From positions 62,001-126,000 of the forward strand of contig NZ_JQAR01000001.1 in assembly GCF_001437155.1 (NCBI RefSeq): 64,000 bases of DNA. Direction: 5' to 3'. Positions 1 to 7,869 of the stretch are shown here, in pieces. Below the pieces are notes generated by a model. That model saw only the letters and a list, made by a program, of their open reading frames with translations, was not told the DNA's origin and searched no databases. The position numbers and the translations under genes are program-made. Position 1 is the stretch's first letter. The number at the start of each line of letters is the position of its first letter. This DNA is from Liquorilactobacillus mali (lineage in GTDB: Bacteria > Bacillota > Bacilli > Lactobacillales > Lactobacillaceae).

Positions 1-916
1 CAGAACCAATGAAAAGATTGGGATAACCCGAAGGCATCTGTTGAAAGTTGAAAGAACCAACAACAAACTTGGAAAGCATTTTGAGGGCATTATACTCGAA
101 TTTTAGGCTTACAGAACTTTGGGTATATTGTCCCTTACTTGAAAGTAAAGAAGCGATTGTAGGCAACAGAATAATCATTGAGATTGCCACTGCAACGAGT
201 GAATTAATAATAAAACGAATGCTTAACGAAAAAATCTTCTTTAAATCGCGTGCGCTTGAAAACACGAACCAAATAAAATACAAAATTAAAAAGAGACAGA
301 TCATGTAACCCATATAATAATTATCGATCAGCATGATGGCTAGTAGAATAATGTAAGGCCAACTTTTCTTACCCGATAAAAGTCTGTGAAGCGCTAGGGC
401 AATCAATGGTAAGAAAATTGTTGCATCTAACCATAGTAGATTCAATTGATTGGCGACAAACCAACCCATCATTGAATAAGAAGTAGAGAAGGCAATAATT
501 GACAACCCTGATTGTGTGCGCATTTTTTTTAAAAAATAGCCAAATGATAAACCTGCACAGCCATACTTTAAGAGTGTGATCAGCATGACTCCCGCCGCTA
601 AGTACTTCTCGGGAAATAATAGTAAGAATAAATTAAATGGACTCATGAGGTAATATGCCCATTCACCAATCATGTTGCCCCCGACTTCCTTGGAGAATGA
701 ATAAAAGAAGCCACTAGGATTTGATAAAAGAGTTCTTCTAAAATATGCGAAGAAATCAATGTATTGCTGTCCTAAGTCAACGGTTAACAGACTGCTTTTA
801 CCAAATGGAAACATTTTCTGTGAGATAAAGTAACCGCCCATTAGAAAGATGGGTAAGAAAAAACTAAGTATTAAAGGATAATGACTGCGAACAAAGTGTG
901 TTAATCTTATTTTCAT
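1..916 (-). CDS. yfhO: YfhO-family multispanning membrane protein (3' end outside window)
   Basis: The minus-strand frame is open from an ATG at 916 to the window edge (305 codons), so the C-terminal part is missing. An AGGAG ribosome site precedes the ATG. The N-terminus shows a membrane segment, then the stretch FPFGKSSLLTVDLGQQYIDF, which is typical of YfhO proteins, then many further hydrophobic segments (for example IIAFSTSYSMMGWFVANQ and YMICLFLILYFIWFVF). YfhO proteins are large membrane proteins of the GT-C glycosyltransferase type, and in some Firmicutes they take part in glycosylating lipoteichoic or wall teichoic acid. That role is inferred from the family. The gene is divergent from the PBP gene and nothing else of its operon is visible. 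Confidence 0.8.
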   Translation of the reverse strand, partial: MKIRLTHFVRSHYPLILSFFLPIFLMGGYFISQKMFPFGKSSLLTVDLGQQYIDFFAYFRRTLLSNPSGFFYSFSKEVGGNMIGEWAYYLMSPFNLFLLLFPEKYLAAGVMLITLLKYGCAGLSFGYFLKKMRTQSGLSIIAFSTSYSMMGWFVANQLNLLWLDATIFLPLIALALHRLLSGKKSWPYIILLAIMLIDNYYMGYMICLFLILYFIWFVFSSARDLKKIFSLSIRFIINSLVAVAISMIILLPTIASLLSSKGQYTQSSVSLKFEYNALKMLSKFVVGSFNFQQMPSGYPNLFIGS

Positions 917-1124
917 GCTAAACTCCTAATAATGATTTATGTAACATCTCTAATTATAATACAGACTAAAATTCAAAGTTGAAAAAAGCATGTAGTTTTT
1001 ATTAAAGTTTAGACAATTAATAAAGTATCAAGACTAATTTATGGTAACATTATTAGGTGAACTATTATGTGGCAGGCCCGTGTTAGAAAATGGCTAATTA
1101 ATTATTTATTGTGAGGGAAAAAAA
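917..1124. other. Divergent intergenic region between yfhO and the PBP gene
   Basis: This 208-base AT-rich spacer separates two divergent genes, so it should hold both promoters. On the plus strand TAGACA (1010-1015) and the extended element TGGTAACAT (1042-1050) are weak candidates. No convincing consensus pair, riboswitch or operator was found. Confidence 0.4.
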
Positions 1125-3200
1125 TTGAAGTTTCTTAGAAAGACAAGTAAAAAAAGGCAAACAAAGAAATCACAGACACCCTTTAGACTGAACTTTCTTT
1201 TTGTTATTGTTTTTTTGCTTTTTGCTGCCTTGATTTGGCAGTTGGCATATCTCCAAATTGTTAACGGGACTAAGTTTGAATCTGAAATCAGCAGTACAGA
1301 TACACAAACTGAAACCGGAAGTGTTCAGCGTGGGATGATTTACGATTCAACTGGGAAAGTATTAGTCTCAAATAGTGCATCACGAGCGATTACATATACA
1401 AAGCCATTGTCTGTTACTTCGAAACAGATGTATCAAATTGCTAATGAACTCGTTAAATATGTCAAGATAGATACTAGTACATTAACAACGTCAATGAAAT
1501 CTGATTACTACCTTGGGAGTGAAAAAAATCTTAAAGCTGTTAATAATGAATTAAAAAAACAGATATCTAAGTTTTCAAGCCTGAGTGGAACAGAGACTTA
1601 CAAGGCCGAAGTGGCTTATGTGAAAAAACACAAGTTGGCGGCGAATTTAACAAGCAAACAAAAACAAGCAGCAGTCGTTTACTCGAAGATGAGTGGGGCA
1701 TATGCGCTTTCGACGGTGTATTTGAAGTATGAAGATGTTAGTGATAGTGAGATGGCAGAAGTCGGAGAAAACCTTTCTCAGATGCCAGGTGTAAAGATTG
1801 GCACAAGCTGGTCGAGAAGCTATCCAAATGGTAGTTCTGTCAAGAGTGTCATTGGGACTGTAACAAGTAAAAAACAAGGACTTCCAAGCGACCAGTTGAG
1901 TGAACTTTTAGCAGAAGGATACGCAAGAGATGACAGTGTCGGCTCAAGTTACATTGAATCTCAATATGAAAATGTATTAAAAGGCACAAAATCAGTTACA
2001 ACACTTGAAACCCAAAACAATAAAATCACTAAGGAAATCAAGACGTATGGTGGTAAGAAGGGCGACAATATCGTTTTAACGATTAATGAAAAGTTCCAAA
2101 AAGATGTGCAAAATATTATGGAAAGTGCTGTTAAGAGCGTTTCAGGAAGTAATCCTTATCTTGCTGGTGCTTATGCTGTAATAATGAATCCGAATACGGG
2201 AGCGATTTATGGTTTAGCAGGTGTAAGCCGCAATATTAAGACCGGTAAGGTTTCTGAAAATGCACTCGGTACGATCAATCAATCATTTGTTATGGGGTCT
2301 GTTGTTAAAGGTGCGACAGTAATGGGTGGTTTAATGTCTGGTGCAATTACACCTACAAGCAATACTTTTACTGATCAGCCAATTAAATTGAAAGATACCG
2401 CAAGTAAGTCTTCATGGTTTAATTCTTCGGGGAGCAATGATATGCAATTAACTGCTTCGGAAGCACTGGAGATTTCTTCAAACTCATATATGATGCAATT
2501 GGCGATGCGTGAAGCAGGATTCCAGTATAAGGAAGGTGCATCGTTGAATATGTCTACCTCAATCTTTAGCAAACTTAGAGGATATTTCAATCAATTTGGG
2601 TTGGGCGTGAAGACTGGAGTCGATATTCCAGGAGAAGCTTCTGGATATGAAGGTCCTTCAACACAGAGCGATATTGGTAAAGCTCTTGACTTATCATTTG
2701 GTAACTATGATTCGTATACCACAATTCAGTTAGCACAGTATATGTCAACTGTTGCAAATGGCGGTTATCGTTTACAACCACACATTTTACAGGCTATTCG
2801 AGGTACAAGTAAAAACGGGGGCTTGGGTAAGACTAAGTACCAATTTACGCCAAATGTCTTAAATGTTGTAGATGCGACGAGTGACGAATGGAATGTTGTA
2901 AAAAATGGTTTTTGGAGCGTAGTTCATGGCTCTAATTCGATGAGAACTGGTACAAAACTTGAAGACTTGAATCCACAAGTAGTTGCCAAGACTGGTACTG
3001 CGCAGACATATTATGGAACAAATGAAACAACTACTCTGAGTGGTGTTTCTTATGCACCCGCTAAAAATCCACAAGTAGTGATTGCGATTGCATTTCCAGG
3101 AATGTCTGAAGAAGATTCAATCAATATGACTTCAATGCATGAAATTTATGAAGCCTACTGGAAAGATGTACAATCCAGTGATGGCTATACTACAAATTAG
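1125..3200 (+). CDS. pbp2B: Class B penicillin-binding protein, PBP2B type (transpeptidase)
   Basis: This enzyme cross-links peptidoglycan on the outer face of the membrane. The 691-residue protein has a basic cytoplasmic N-terminus, one membrane anchor (about residues 24-45), a dimerisation region and a C-terminal transpeptidase domain. All three catalytic motifs are present: SVVK at 392-395 with the acylated serine, SSN at 451-453 and KTG at 622-624. There are no PASTA repeats, which separates it from the PBP2X of the dcw cluster at 44894. The start is TTG at 1125, preceded by GAGGG at the usual distance; no in-frame ATG gives the basic tail and anchor. Its place upstream of rpmG and the folate cyclo-ligase gene matches PBP2B loci in lactobacilli. 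The 2B label is by context and motif; the exact subfamily is not proven. Confidence 0.9.
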   Translation: MKFLRKTSKKRQTKKSQTPFRLNFLFVIVFLLFAALIWQLAYLQIVNGTKFESEISSTDTQTETGSVQRGMIYDSTGKVLVSNSASRAITYTKPLSVTSKQMYQIANELVKYVKIDTSTLTTSMKSDYYLGSEKNLKAVNNELKKQISKFSSLSGTETYKAEVAYVKKHKLAANLTSKQKQAAVVYSKMSGAYALSTVYLKYEDVSDSEMAEVGENLSQMPGVKIGTSWSRSYPNGSSVKSVIGTVTSKKQGLPSDQLSELLAEGYARDDSVGSSYIESQYENVLKGTKSVTTLETQNNKITKEIKTYGGKKGDNIVLTINEKFQKDVQNIMESAVKSVSGSNPYLAGAYAVIMNPNTGAIYGLAGVSRNIKTGKVSENALGTINQSFVMGSVVKGATVMGGLMSGAITPTSNTFTDQPIKLKDTASKSSWFNSSGSNDMQLTASEALEISSNSYMMQLAMREAGFQYKEGASLNMSTSIFSKLRGYFNQFGLGVKTGVDIPGEASGYEGPSTQSDIGKALDLSFGNYDSYTTIQLAQYMSTVANGGYRLQPHILQAIRGTSKNGGLGKTKYQFTPNVLNVVDATSDEWNVVKNGFWSVVHGSNSMRTGTKLEDLNPQVVAKTGTAQTYYGTNETTTLSGVSYAPAKNPQVVIAIAFPGMSEEDSINMTSMHEIYEAYWKDVQSSDGYTTN

Positions 3201-3240
3201 ACTGTCAAGGTAATTTCCTTAACATTTTTCGAAAAAATAC

Positions 3241-3269
3241 TAGCGTGTTCGTATAAAAGATGGTATCAT
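3241..3269 (+). promoter_or_regulatory. Probable extended -10 promoter of rpmG
   Basis: TGGTATCAT at 3261-3269 is an extended -10 element. The -35 position (3241-3246, TAGCGT) is poor, which fits extended -10 promoters. It lies about 60 bases before the rpmG start. Confidence 0.45.
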
Positions 3270-3329
3270 ATTTACGTTAGAGGCTTAGTTGCCCTTTTGA
3301 AATGAAGTCGTAGTTTGGAGGTTTAGAAT

Positions 3330-3479
3330 ATGCGTGTACACATTACAATGGAATGTACTGAATGTCATGAGAGGACATATCTATCAAGTAAGAATAAGCG
3401 TAATAACCCGGATCGCTTGGAATTGAATAAGTTCTGCCCACGTGATAACAAGGTAACATTACATCGCGAAACAAAATAA
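3330..3479 (+). CDS. rpmG: 50S ribosomal protein L33
   Basis: A 49-residue protein beginning [20 protein letters not shown] and ending in HRETK, the pattern of bacterial L33. It binds the large subunit near the exit site. A CTEC pair is present near the N-terminus; the second site has a single Cys (FCPRD) instead of a CxxC, so a complete four-Cys zinc ribbon is not formed. The ribosome site GGAGG stands 8 to 9 bases before the ATG. The gene is monocistronic: its own promoter lies upstream, and a terminator starts at its stop codon. Confidence 0.97.
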   Translation: MRVHITMECTECHERTYLSSKNKRNNPDRLELNKFCPRDNKVTLHRETK

Positions 3480-3507
3480 CAACAGGAACTTTTTCCTGTT
3501 GTTTTTT
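3478..3507 (+). terminator. Rho-independent terminator of rpmG
   Basis: An 11-bp perfect stem, AACAACAGGAA (3478-3488) with TTCCTGTTGTT (3493-3503), has a CTTT loop and runs into a T tract. The left arm overlaps the rpmG stop codon. Confidence 0.93.
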
Positions 3508-3511
3508 ATTA

Positions 3512-3520
3512 TGTTATACT
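3512..3520 (+). promoter_or_regulatory. Extended -10 element of the folate cyclo-ligase gene
   Basis: TGTTATACT is an extended -10 element just after the rpmG terminator. It would start transcription near 3527, downstream of the TTG at 3524, and so supports the ATG at 3569 as the gene start. No good -35 is visible, because that position falls in the terminator stem. Confidence 0.45.
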
Positions 3521-3568
3521 CTTTTGAAATTCTTAATATGGGATCTTTTTGGGGGCTACTCGATAGTA

Positions 3569-4120
3569 ATGATGAAAGAAAAAATACTATTTAGAAGAAA
3601 ACAATTAGCGATATTTGAAGAACGAAAGCATGAGTGGGAGAAGGAATTAGAAGAACTATTGCTATATAGGAAGCTTTTTAATTCTTCTGAATGGATCAAT
3701 GCTGATATGGTAGGAATGACTTTGAGTTTGCCTTCTGAAATCGACACTAAACCAATAATTTTACAAGCATGGTTAGAATCTAAGCAGGTTTGTGTCCCTC
3801 TCACTTTACCGCAAAGAAAGATGAACTTTAAATTGTTGACTAAGACGACAAGAGTTGCGAAGAATAAATTTGGAATCCTAGAACCTGAGAAGACAAGTAC
3901 AGAAATTGATAAAAAACAAATCGACTTAATTATTGTCCCAGGCTTAGCATTTTCTTCTAGAGGAGAACGACTTGGCTTTGGCGGTGGCTATTTTGACCGT
4001 TTTTTGGCCGATTATGAAGGTAAAACAATTAGTCTAGCTGAAAAACCACGTTATTTTGAGAAATCAGTATGGCCGATTGAAGAAACTGATGTTTTGATAA
4101 AAAAAATATTGACGTTGTGA
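3569..4120 (+). CDS. 5-formyltetrahydrofolate cyclo-ligase
   Basis: This enzyme converts 5-formyl-THF to 5,10-methenyl-THF with ATP and so returns stored folate to one-carbon metabolism. The conserved C-terminal signature VPGLAFSSRGERLGFGGGYF is intact (nucleotide and substrate binding). From the ATG at 3569 the protein has 183 residues, normal for the family. The frame is open further up to a TTG at 3524, but that start would lie upstream of the likely transcription start and gives residues unlike the family. GGGGG at 3551-3555 is a weak, slightly distant ribosome site; the second ATG at 3572 is equally possible. It is followed closely by the rhomboid gene, in the same order as yqgN-yqgP in Bacillus. 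Confidence 0.92.
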   Translation: MMKEKILFRRKQLAIFEERKHEWEKELEELLLYRKLFNSSEWINADMVGMTLSLPSEIDTKPIILQAWLESKQVCVPLTLPQRKMNFKLLTKTTRVAKNKFGILEPEKTSTEIDKKQIDLIIVPGLAFSSRGERLGFGGGYFDRFLADYEGKTISLAEKPRYFEKSVWPIEETDVLIKKILTL

Positions 4121-4132
4121 GGATGATTTATA

Positions 4133-4783
4133 GTGGTAAAGAAACCTGTGGTTACCTATACACTTTTAGGCATAAACGTACTCGTCTTTATCTTAATGAC
4201 TTTGGCAGGTGGTAGTCAAAGTGTGGGGGTACTGGTTGAGTTTGGTGCAAAAGTTAATACACTTATTGTTGCGGGGCAATGGTGGCGCTTAATCACACCG
4301 ATGTTCTTGCATATTGGTTTTGAACATATTGTTTTAAACATGATAACCTTGTATTTCGTAGGAATTCAACTTGAAAATATTTTGGGCCGCGGCCGTTTTT
4401 TAGCTGTCTACCTAGTGAGTGGAATTGCCGGAAATCTTGCAAGTTTTGCATTCAATCCAGACGCCTTATCTGCAGGTGCAAGTACTGCATTGTTTGGATT
4501 ATTTGGAATTTATTTGATGATGGGAGAATCATTCAGTAGCAATCCATATATCAGAGCAATGGGAAAGCAATTTTTGCTACTTGTTGTATTGAATATTATG
4601 TTTGGTTTTTATGGTAATGTTGATTTGGCAGGCCATATCGGTGGTCTTGTTGGCGGCTTTTTGATGGGATATTGTGTGGGTGTTCCACGCGTAGGCAGTA
4701 TTCCTCTCCCAAAAAGAATTGTCAGCACTTTGGCACTGGTATTTCTATGTATTATGATGTTTACTTTGGGTTTTAAAAATTAA
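4133..4783 (+). CDS. gluP: Rhomboid family intramembrane serine protease
   Basis: This membrane protease cleaves substrates within the bilayer using a Ser-His dyad. The 216-residue protein has about six membrane segments. The catalytic serine is in GASTALFG (Ser117) and the histidine in AGHIGGLVGG (His168). The oxyanion-side HIGFEHIVLNM segment is also present. It lacks the extra cytoplasmic and TPR domains of Bacillus GluP (YqgP), as is usual in lactobacilli, so the symbol is only by homology. The start is GTG at 4133 with TGAGGATG upstream, overlapping the stop of the preceding gene region. Natural substrates cannot be read from the sequence. Confidence 0.92.
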   Translation: MVKKPVVTYTLLGINVLVFILMTLAGGSQSVGVLVEFGAKVNTLIVAGQWWRLITPMFLHIGFEHIVLNMITLYFVGIQLENILGRGRFLAVYLVSGIAGNLASFAFNPDALSAGASTALFGLFGIYLMMGESFSSNPYIRAMGKQFLLLVVLNIMFGFYGNVDLAGHIGGLVGGFLMGYCVGVPRVGSIPLPKRIVSTLALVFLCIMMFTLGFKN

Positions 4784-4816
4784 AGTTTTCTATTATAATC
4801 AATTGGAGATGTTTTT

Positions 4817-5017
4817 TTGAAGACACTTTACGACGTGCAACAGCTGTTGAAAAAATTTGGAGTTTTTGTTTATGTCGGTAAACGGCTGTGGGATATTGAG
4901 CTGATGGCACTCGAGCTTGATAACTTGTACCGAGCTGGAGTTATCGACAAACAAACATTTTTGAATGCTAAACTTATTTTGACTCGTGAACATAAGGTTG
5001 AGGAAGAAAATAACTAG
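4817..5017 (+). CDS. yqgQ: YqgQ family small protein (DUF910)
   Basis: A 66-residue protein with the YqgQ pattern (DVQQLLKKFGVFVYVGKRLW, then WDIELMALELDNLYRAGVI). The family folds as a small three-helix bundle and is always found next to the ROK glucokinase gene in Firmicutes; its biochemical role is unknown. The start is TTG at 4817 with GGAG upstream. The stop is 26 bases before the glucokinase ATG, so the two are translated from one message. Confidence 0.9.
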   Translation: MKTLYDVQQLLKKFGVFVYVGKRLWDIELMALELDNLYRAGVIDKQTFLNAKLILTREHKVEEENN

Positions 5018-5043
5018 ATGTTTAATTTTTGGAGGGACATTTA

Positions 5044-6003
5044 ATGGACAAAAAATTGATTGGTGTTGATTTGGGCGGTACAACAATCAAGTTTGCAATT
5101 TTAACTGAAAAGGGTGAAATTCAACAAAAATGGAGCTTTGAAACCAATATTCTTGATGATGGAGCACACATTGTTCCAGATATAGTTGAGTCTATCAATC
5201 ATCACCTGAATTTATATGGTATGGAACCTGAACAGTTTCTTGGTATTGGTATGGGATCCCCAGGAACAGTTGATTTAGAAGCAGGAACTGTGACAGGTGC
5301 GTATAATCTTAATTGGAAAACCTTGCAAGAAGTAAAAAAGGTTGTCGAAGAGGAGACAAAGATACCTTTTGCTATTGATAATGATGCGAACGTTGCTGCT
5401 TTAGGTGAGCAATGGAAGGGTGCAGGCGAAAATGATAAAGAAGTTGCGTTTATCACGTTAGGAACAGGCGTCGGTGGCGGATTAGTTTCTAATGGGGAAC
5501 TTCTTCATGGACTTGGAGCAGCGGGTGAAATTGGACATATGGTTGTACAGCCAAATGGATATTTGTGTACCTGCGGTAATCAAGGATGTTTAGAGACATA
5601 TGCCTCAGCAACTGGTGTTGTTCGGGTTGCACGCGATCTTGCGGAAGAATTTGCGGGAGATTCCAAATTGAAGAGCGCATTAGATGACGGGCAGGAGATT
5701 ACATCTAAGATTGTGTTTGACTTGGCGAAAGAAGATGATCTTCTCGGCAAGATGGTCGTTGATCGTGTCTGTTACTACTTGGGTTTGGCTTCTGGTAATA
5801 TTGGAAACTTATTGAATCCTTCAGCTATTATTATTGGTGGCGGGGTTTCTGCGGCTGGAGTATTTTTATTAAGTCGTGTGGAAAAATATTTTCTGGAATT
5901 TGCTTTCCCAACAGTTAGAAAATCTACCAAACTTAAATTAGCACAATTAGGAAACGAGGCTGGTGTTATTGGTGCTGCTTCGTTAGCATTACGTTTCAAA
6001 TAA
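5044..6003 (+). CDS. glcK: Glucokinase, ROK family
   Basis: This enzyme phosphorylates glucose to glucose 6-phosphate with ATP for glycolysis. The 319-residue protein opens with the phosphate-binding motif DLGGTTIKF, and has the catalytic acidic region IDNDANVAALGEQ, the EIGH metal motif and the ROK zinc cluster CTCGNQGCLE. The start at 5044 has GGAGGG 7 bases upstream. An in-frame TTG at 5029 would place the ribosome site inside the gene and is rejected. The neighbours yqgQ and yqhL support the assignment. Confidence 0.96.
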   Translation: MDKKLIGVDLGGTTIKFAILTEKGEIQQKWSFETNILDDGAHIVPDIVESINHHLNLYGMEPEQFLGIGMGSPGTVDLEAGTVTGAYNLNWKTLQEVKKVVEEETKIPFAIDNDANVAALGEQWKGAGENDKEVAFITLGTGVGGGLVSNGELLHGLGAAGEIGHMVVQPNGYLCTCGNQGCLETYASATGVVRVARDLAEEFAGDSKLKSALDDGQEITSKIVFDLAKEDDLLGKMVVDRVCYYLGLASGNIGNLLNPSAIIIGGGVSAAGVFLLSRVEKYFLEFAFPTVRKSTKLKLAQLGNEAGVIGAASLALRFK

Positions 6004-6033
6004 GAGGTCAGAATGAAAAGGGGATGATAGTTT

Positions 6034-6441
6034 ATGGTATTAAATGTTTCAGTATGGGTTGTGATTGATATTATTGCCATTGCAATTCTACTTTACATTA
6101 TCGGAAATCAGCTATATTTATGGTATCAAGGAAGACGAGTTGCAACTTTGCTTGAGAACAAAGAATTCAGACAAGGGATGCATGTTGGGCAGATTATTGA
6201 TTTGAGAGATAAGGATAATTTTGATGCTGGTCATATAATGGGAGCACGTAACGTTCCATACACACAATTCAAAATTATGAAAGAATCAATTCGTAAGGAT
6301 ATGCCTGTTTACCTGTATGATCAAGGCAAGTCTTTGAGTACAAGAATAGCGGTTAAGCTGCATAAAGACGGATACAAAGACATTTTTGTATTAAAAAATG
6401 GTTTTGAACGTTGGGATGGCAAGATCAAAAAAAGAAAGTAA
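6034..6441 (+). CDS. yqhL: Membrane-anchored rhodanese-like protein, active Cys absent
   Basis: A 135-residue protein with one N-terminal membrane segment (about residues 6-27) and a cytosolic rhodanese domain (about 40-135). The domain keeps the family ends: IDLRDKDNFDAGHIMGARNV near the start and GFERWDGKIK near the end. In active rhodaneses the loop after the central strand begins with the persulfide-carrying Cys; here the loop reads YDQGKS, with Asp96 where that Cys is expected. It is therefore probably not a sulfurtransferase and may bind rather than react. It lies 30 bases after glcK and is likely co-transcribed. Confidence 0.85.
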   Translation: MVLNVSVWVVIDIIAIAILLYIIGNQLYLWYQGRRVATLLENKEFRQGMHVGQIIDLRDKDNFDAGHIMGARNVPYTQFKIMKESIRKDMPVYLYDQGKSLSTRIAVKLHKDGYKDIFVLKNGFERWDGKIKKRK

Positions 6442-6520
6442 CAAGGTAGTATTAGCGAAGGGGTTTGAGGACTTTTTTGTATAATACAGGATTAACGAAA
6501 AAGTACGTTTATAGATAATG

Positions 6521-6564
6521 AAAAAAGGGCTGCTACAAAACATTTGTTTTGGCACAGCCCTTTT
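6521..6564. terminator. Bidirectional terminator between yqhL and the DUF3042 gene
   Basis: A stem made of GGGCTG...CAGCCC and CAAAAC...GTTTTG around an ATTT loop is flanked by an A run on the left (6521-6526) and TTTT on the right. It can end transcription from yqhL (plus) and from the convergent DUF3042 gene (minus). Confidence 0.88.
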
Positions 6565-6632
6565 CTCAAATACAATTAATTATTTTTAGGATAGTTAATT
6601 GTATATCACAGTATTATGTTATTTTAAAAGTG

Positions 6633-6809
6633 TTATCCTTGGTGTGCAGAATGCATTTTACGGATTGCACGACGACGATGTTGATCATCGCGTTCTTCTT
6701 TTATTTCAATTGGTTCAACAACATTTTTCTTGAAAGCATAAAAACAACCTGCAGCTGCACCGATTGTTGTAACAATTCCTAATAAAAATCCTGTATTAAA
6801 CTGTTTCAA
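6633..6809 (-). CDS. DUF3042 family small membrane protein
   Basis: A 58-residue protein starting MKQFNTGFLLGIVTTIGAAA and ending in RKMHSAHQG, the pattern of DUF3042 proteins of lactobacilli. It has one N-terminal membrane segment (about residues 7-26) and a charged C-terminal tail (EPIEIKEERDDQHRRRAIRK). The start is TTG at 6809 with a strong GAGGAGG site 7 bases away. The function is unknown. It is convergent with yqhL and divergent from miaA. Confidence 0.85.
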   Translation of the reverse strand: MKQFNTGFLLGIVTTIGAAAGCFYAFKKNVVEPIEIKEERDDQHRRRAIRKMHSAHQG

Positions 6810-6857
6810 TAAGAAAACCTCCTCAATCTAGTTACTACATAGTCATTATGAAGTATT

Positions 6858-6886
6858 TTGACTCTAAATTCCAGTTTATTGATTAT
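6858..6886 (+). promoter_or_regulatory. Probable sigma-A promoter of miaA
   Basis: TTGACT (6858-6863) and GATTAT (6881-6886) are separated by 17 bases, 44 bases before the miaA start. The -35 box is good and the -10 box is moderate. Confidence 0.5.
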
Positions 6887-6929
6887 TTTGCTCAAGATGA
6901 AATAAAAAATAGTGAAAGGAGCCGTTTTT

Positions 6930-7862
6930 TTGGCATATAAAGTAATAGTTATTGTGGGTCCTACCGCTGTTGGAAAAACCTCATTGTCTCTTGCTTTGGC
7001 ACAAAAATTCAATGCTGAAATAATTTCAGGAGATTCTATGCAGGTTTATCGTGGCCTAGATATTGGGACAGCAAAGGCCACCATGGAAGAAAGAAAGTTA
7101 ATTCCCCATCACTTGATTGATATTAGGGAAATAAATCAACATTTTACGGTCGCAGATTTTGTGCGGGATGCAAGAAAGCAGATCAAGAAAATCAGTGAAA
7201 GAAATAAACTACCTTTGATAGTAGGTGGCACTGGGTTTTACCTGCAGGCACTTCTTGATGGCTATAATTTGGGTGGTAATGATGTCAGAGGTGATCAAGA
7301 CATCCGAAACAAGTTCCAAGATTTTGCTTTAGAAAATGGGAATGAGGCTTTGTGGAGCTATCTAAATAAGATTGACTCAGCTGCAGCAGCGCAAATTCCT
7401 GTTAATAATGTTAGAAGAGTTATTCGTGCAATTGAAGTATATGAGGTTACGGGACGCAAATTTTCGGAACAATTTGATCAACGAGATGAGGAAATAGATG
7501 CTTTGGTAATCGGTTTGAATACGAAACGAAATGTCTTGTATGAAAGAATCGAGCAAAGAGTTGATCAAATGATACAAGAAGGGTTGCTGGATGAGGCACG
7601 CTGGTTGTTCCAAGAAGGCGGTATGAATTTACAACCTGGTAAGGGAATCGGATATAAGGAGCTTTTCCCCTTTATTGAAGGAACGGACAGTCTAGCAAAT
7701 GGAGTAGCAGAAATAAAGAAAAATTCGAGGCATTACGCCAAAAGGCAGTTGACTTGGTTTAGAAACAAAATGAATGTAAGATGGTTTGATTTAGTTTCTG
7801 ATGAAACTGAATTTGAGAAGATAACAAGTGCAGTTTTGTTGTGGCTTAAAGAGAAAGGATAG
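6930..7862 (+). CDS. miaA: tRNA dimethylallyltransferase
   Basis: This enzyme adds a dimethylallyl group to A37 of tRNAs that read UNN codons. The P-loop GPTAVGKT is at residues 10-17 and is followed by the family pattern ISGDSMQVYRGLDIGTAKAT and then HHLIDIR. QPGKGIGYKEL and the C-terminal YAKRQLTWFRN region also match. The chosen start is TTG at 6930 (310 residues), with AAGGAG ending 8 bases before it. The upstream in-frame GTG at 6912 overlaps that ribosome site and is rejected. YnbB follows directly. Confidence 0.95.
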   Translation: MAYKVIVIVGPTAVGKTSLSLALAQKFNAEIISGDSMQVYRGLDIGTAKATMEERKLIPHHLIDIREINQHFTVADFVRDARKQIKKISERNKLPLIVGGTGFYLQALLDGYNLGGNDVRGDQDIRNKFQDFALENGNEALWSYLNKIDSAAAAQIPVNNVRRVIRAIEVYEVTGRKFSEQFDQRDEEIDALVIGLNTKRNVLYERIEQRVDQMIQEGLLDEARWLFQEGGMNLQPGKGIGYKELFPFIEGTDSLANGVAEIKKNSRHYAKRQLTWFRNKMNVRWFDLVSDETEFEKITSAVLLWLKEKG

Positions 7863-7869
7863 ATAGAGT

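Noticed and set aside
48-308. 86-codon plus-strand frame at the window start
   Set aside because: It is antisense to the YfhO membrane gene, and the opposite strand has a continuous frame with clear membrane segments and a good ribosome site.
6549-6782. 77-codon plus-strand frame near 6549
   Set aside because: It starts within a terminator hairpin, lacks a ribosome site and lies antisense to the DUF3042 gene.
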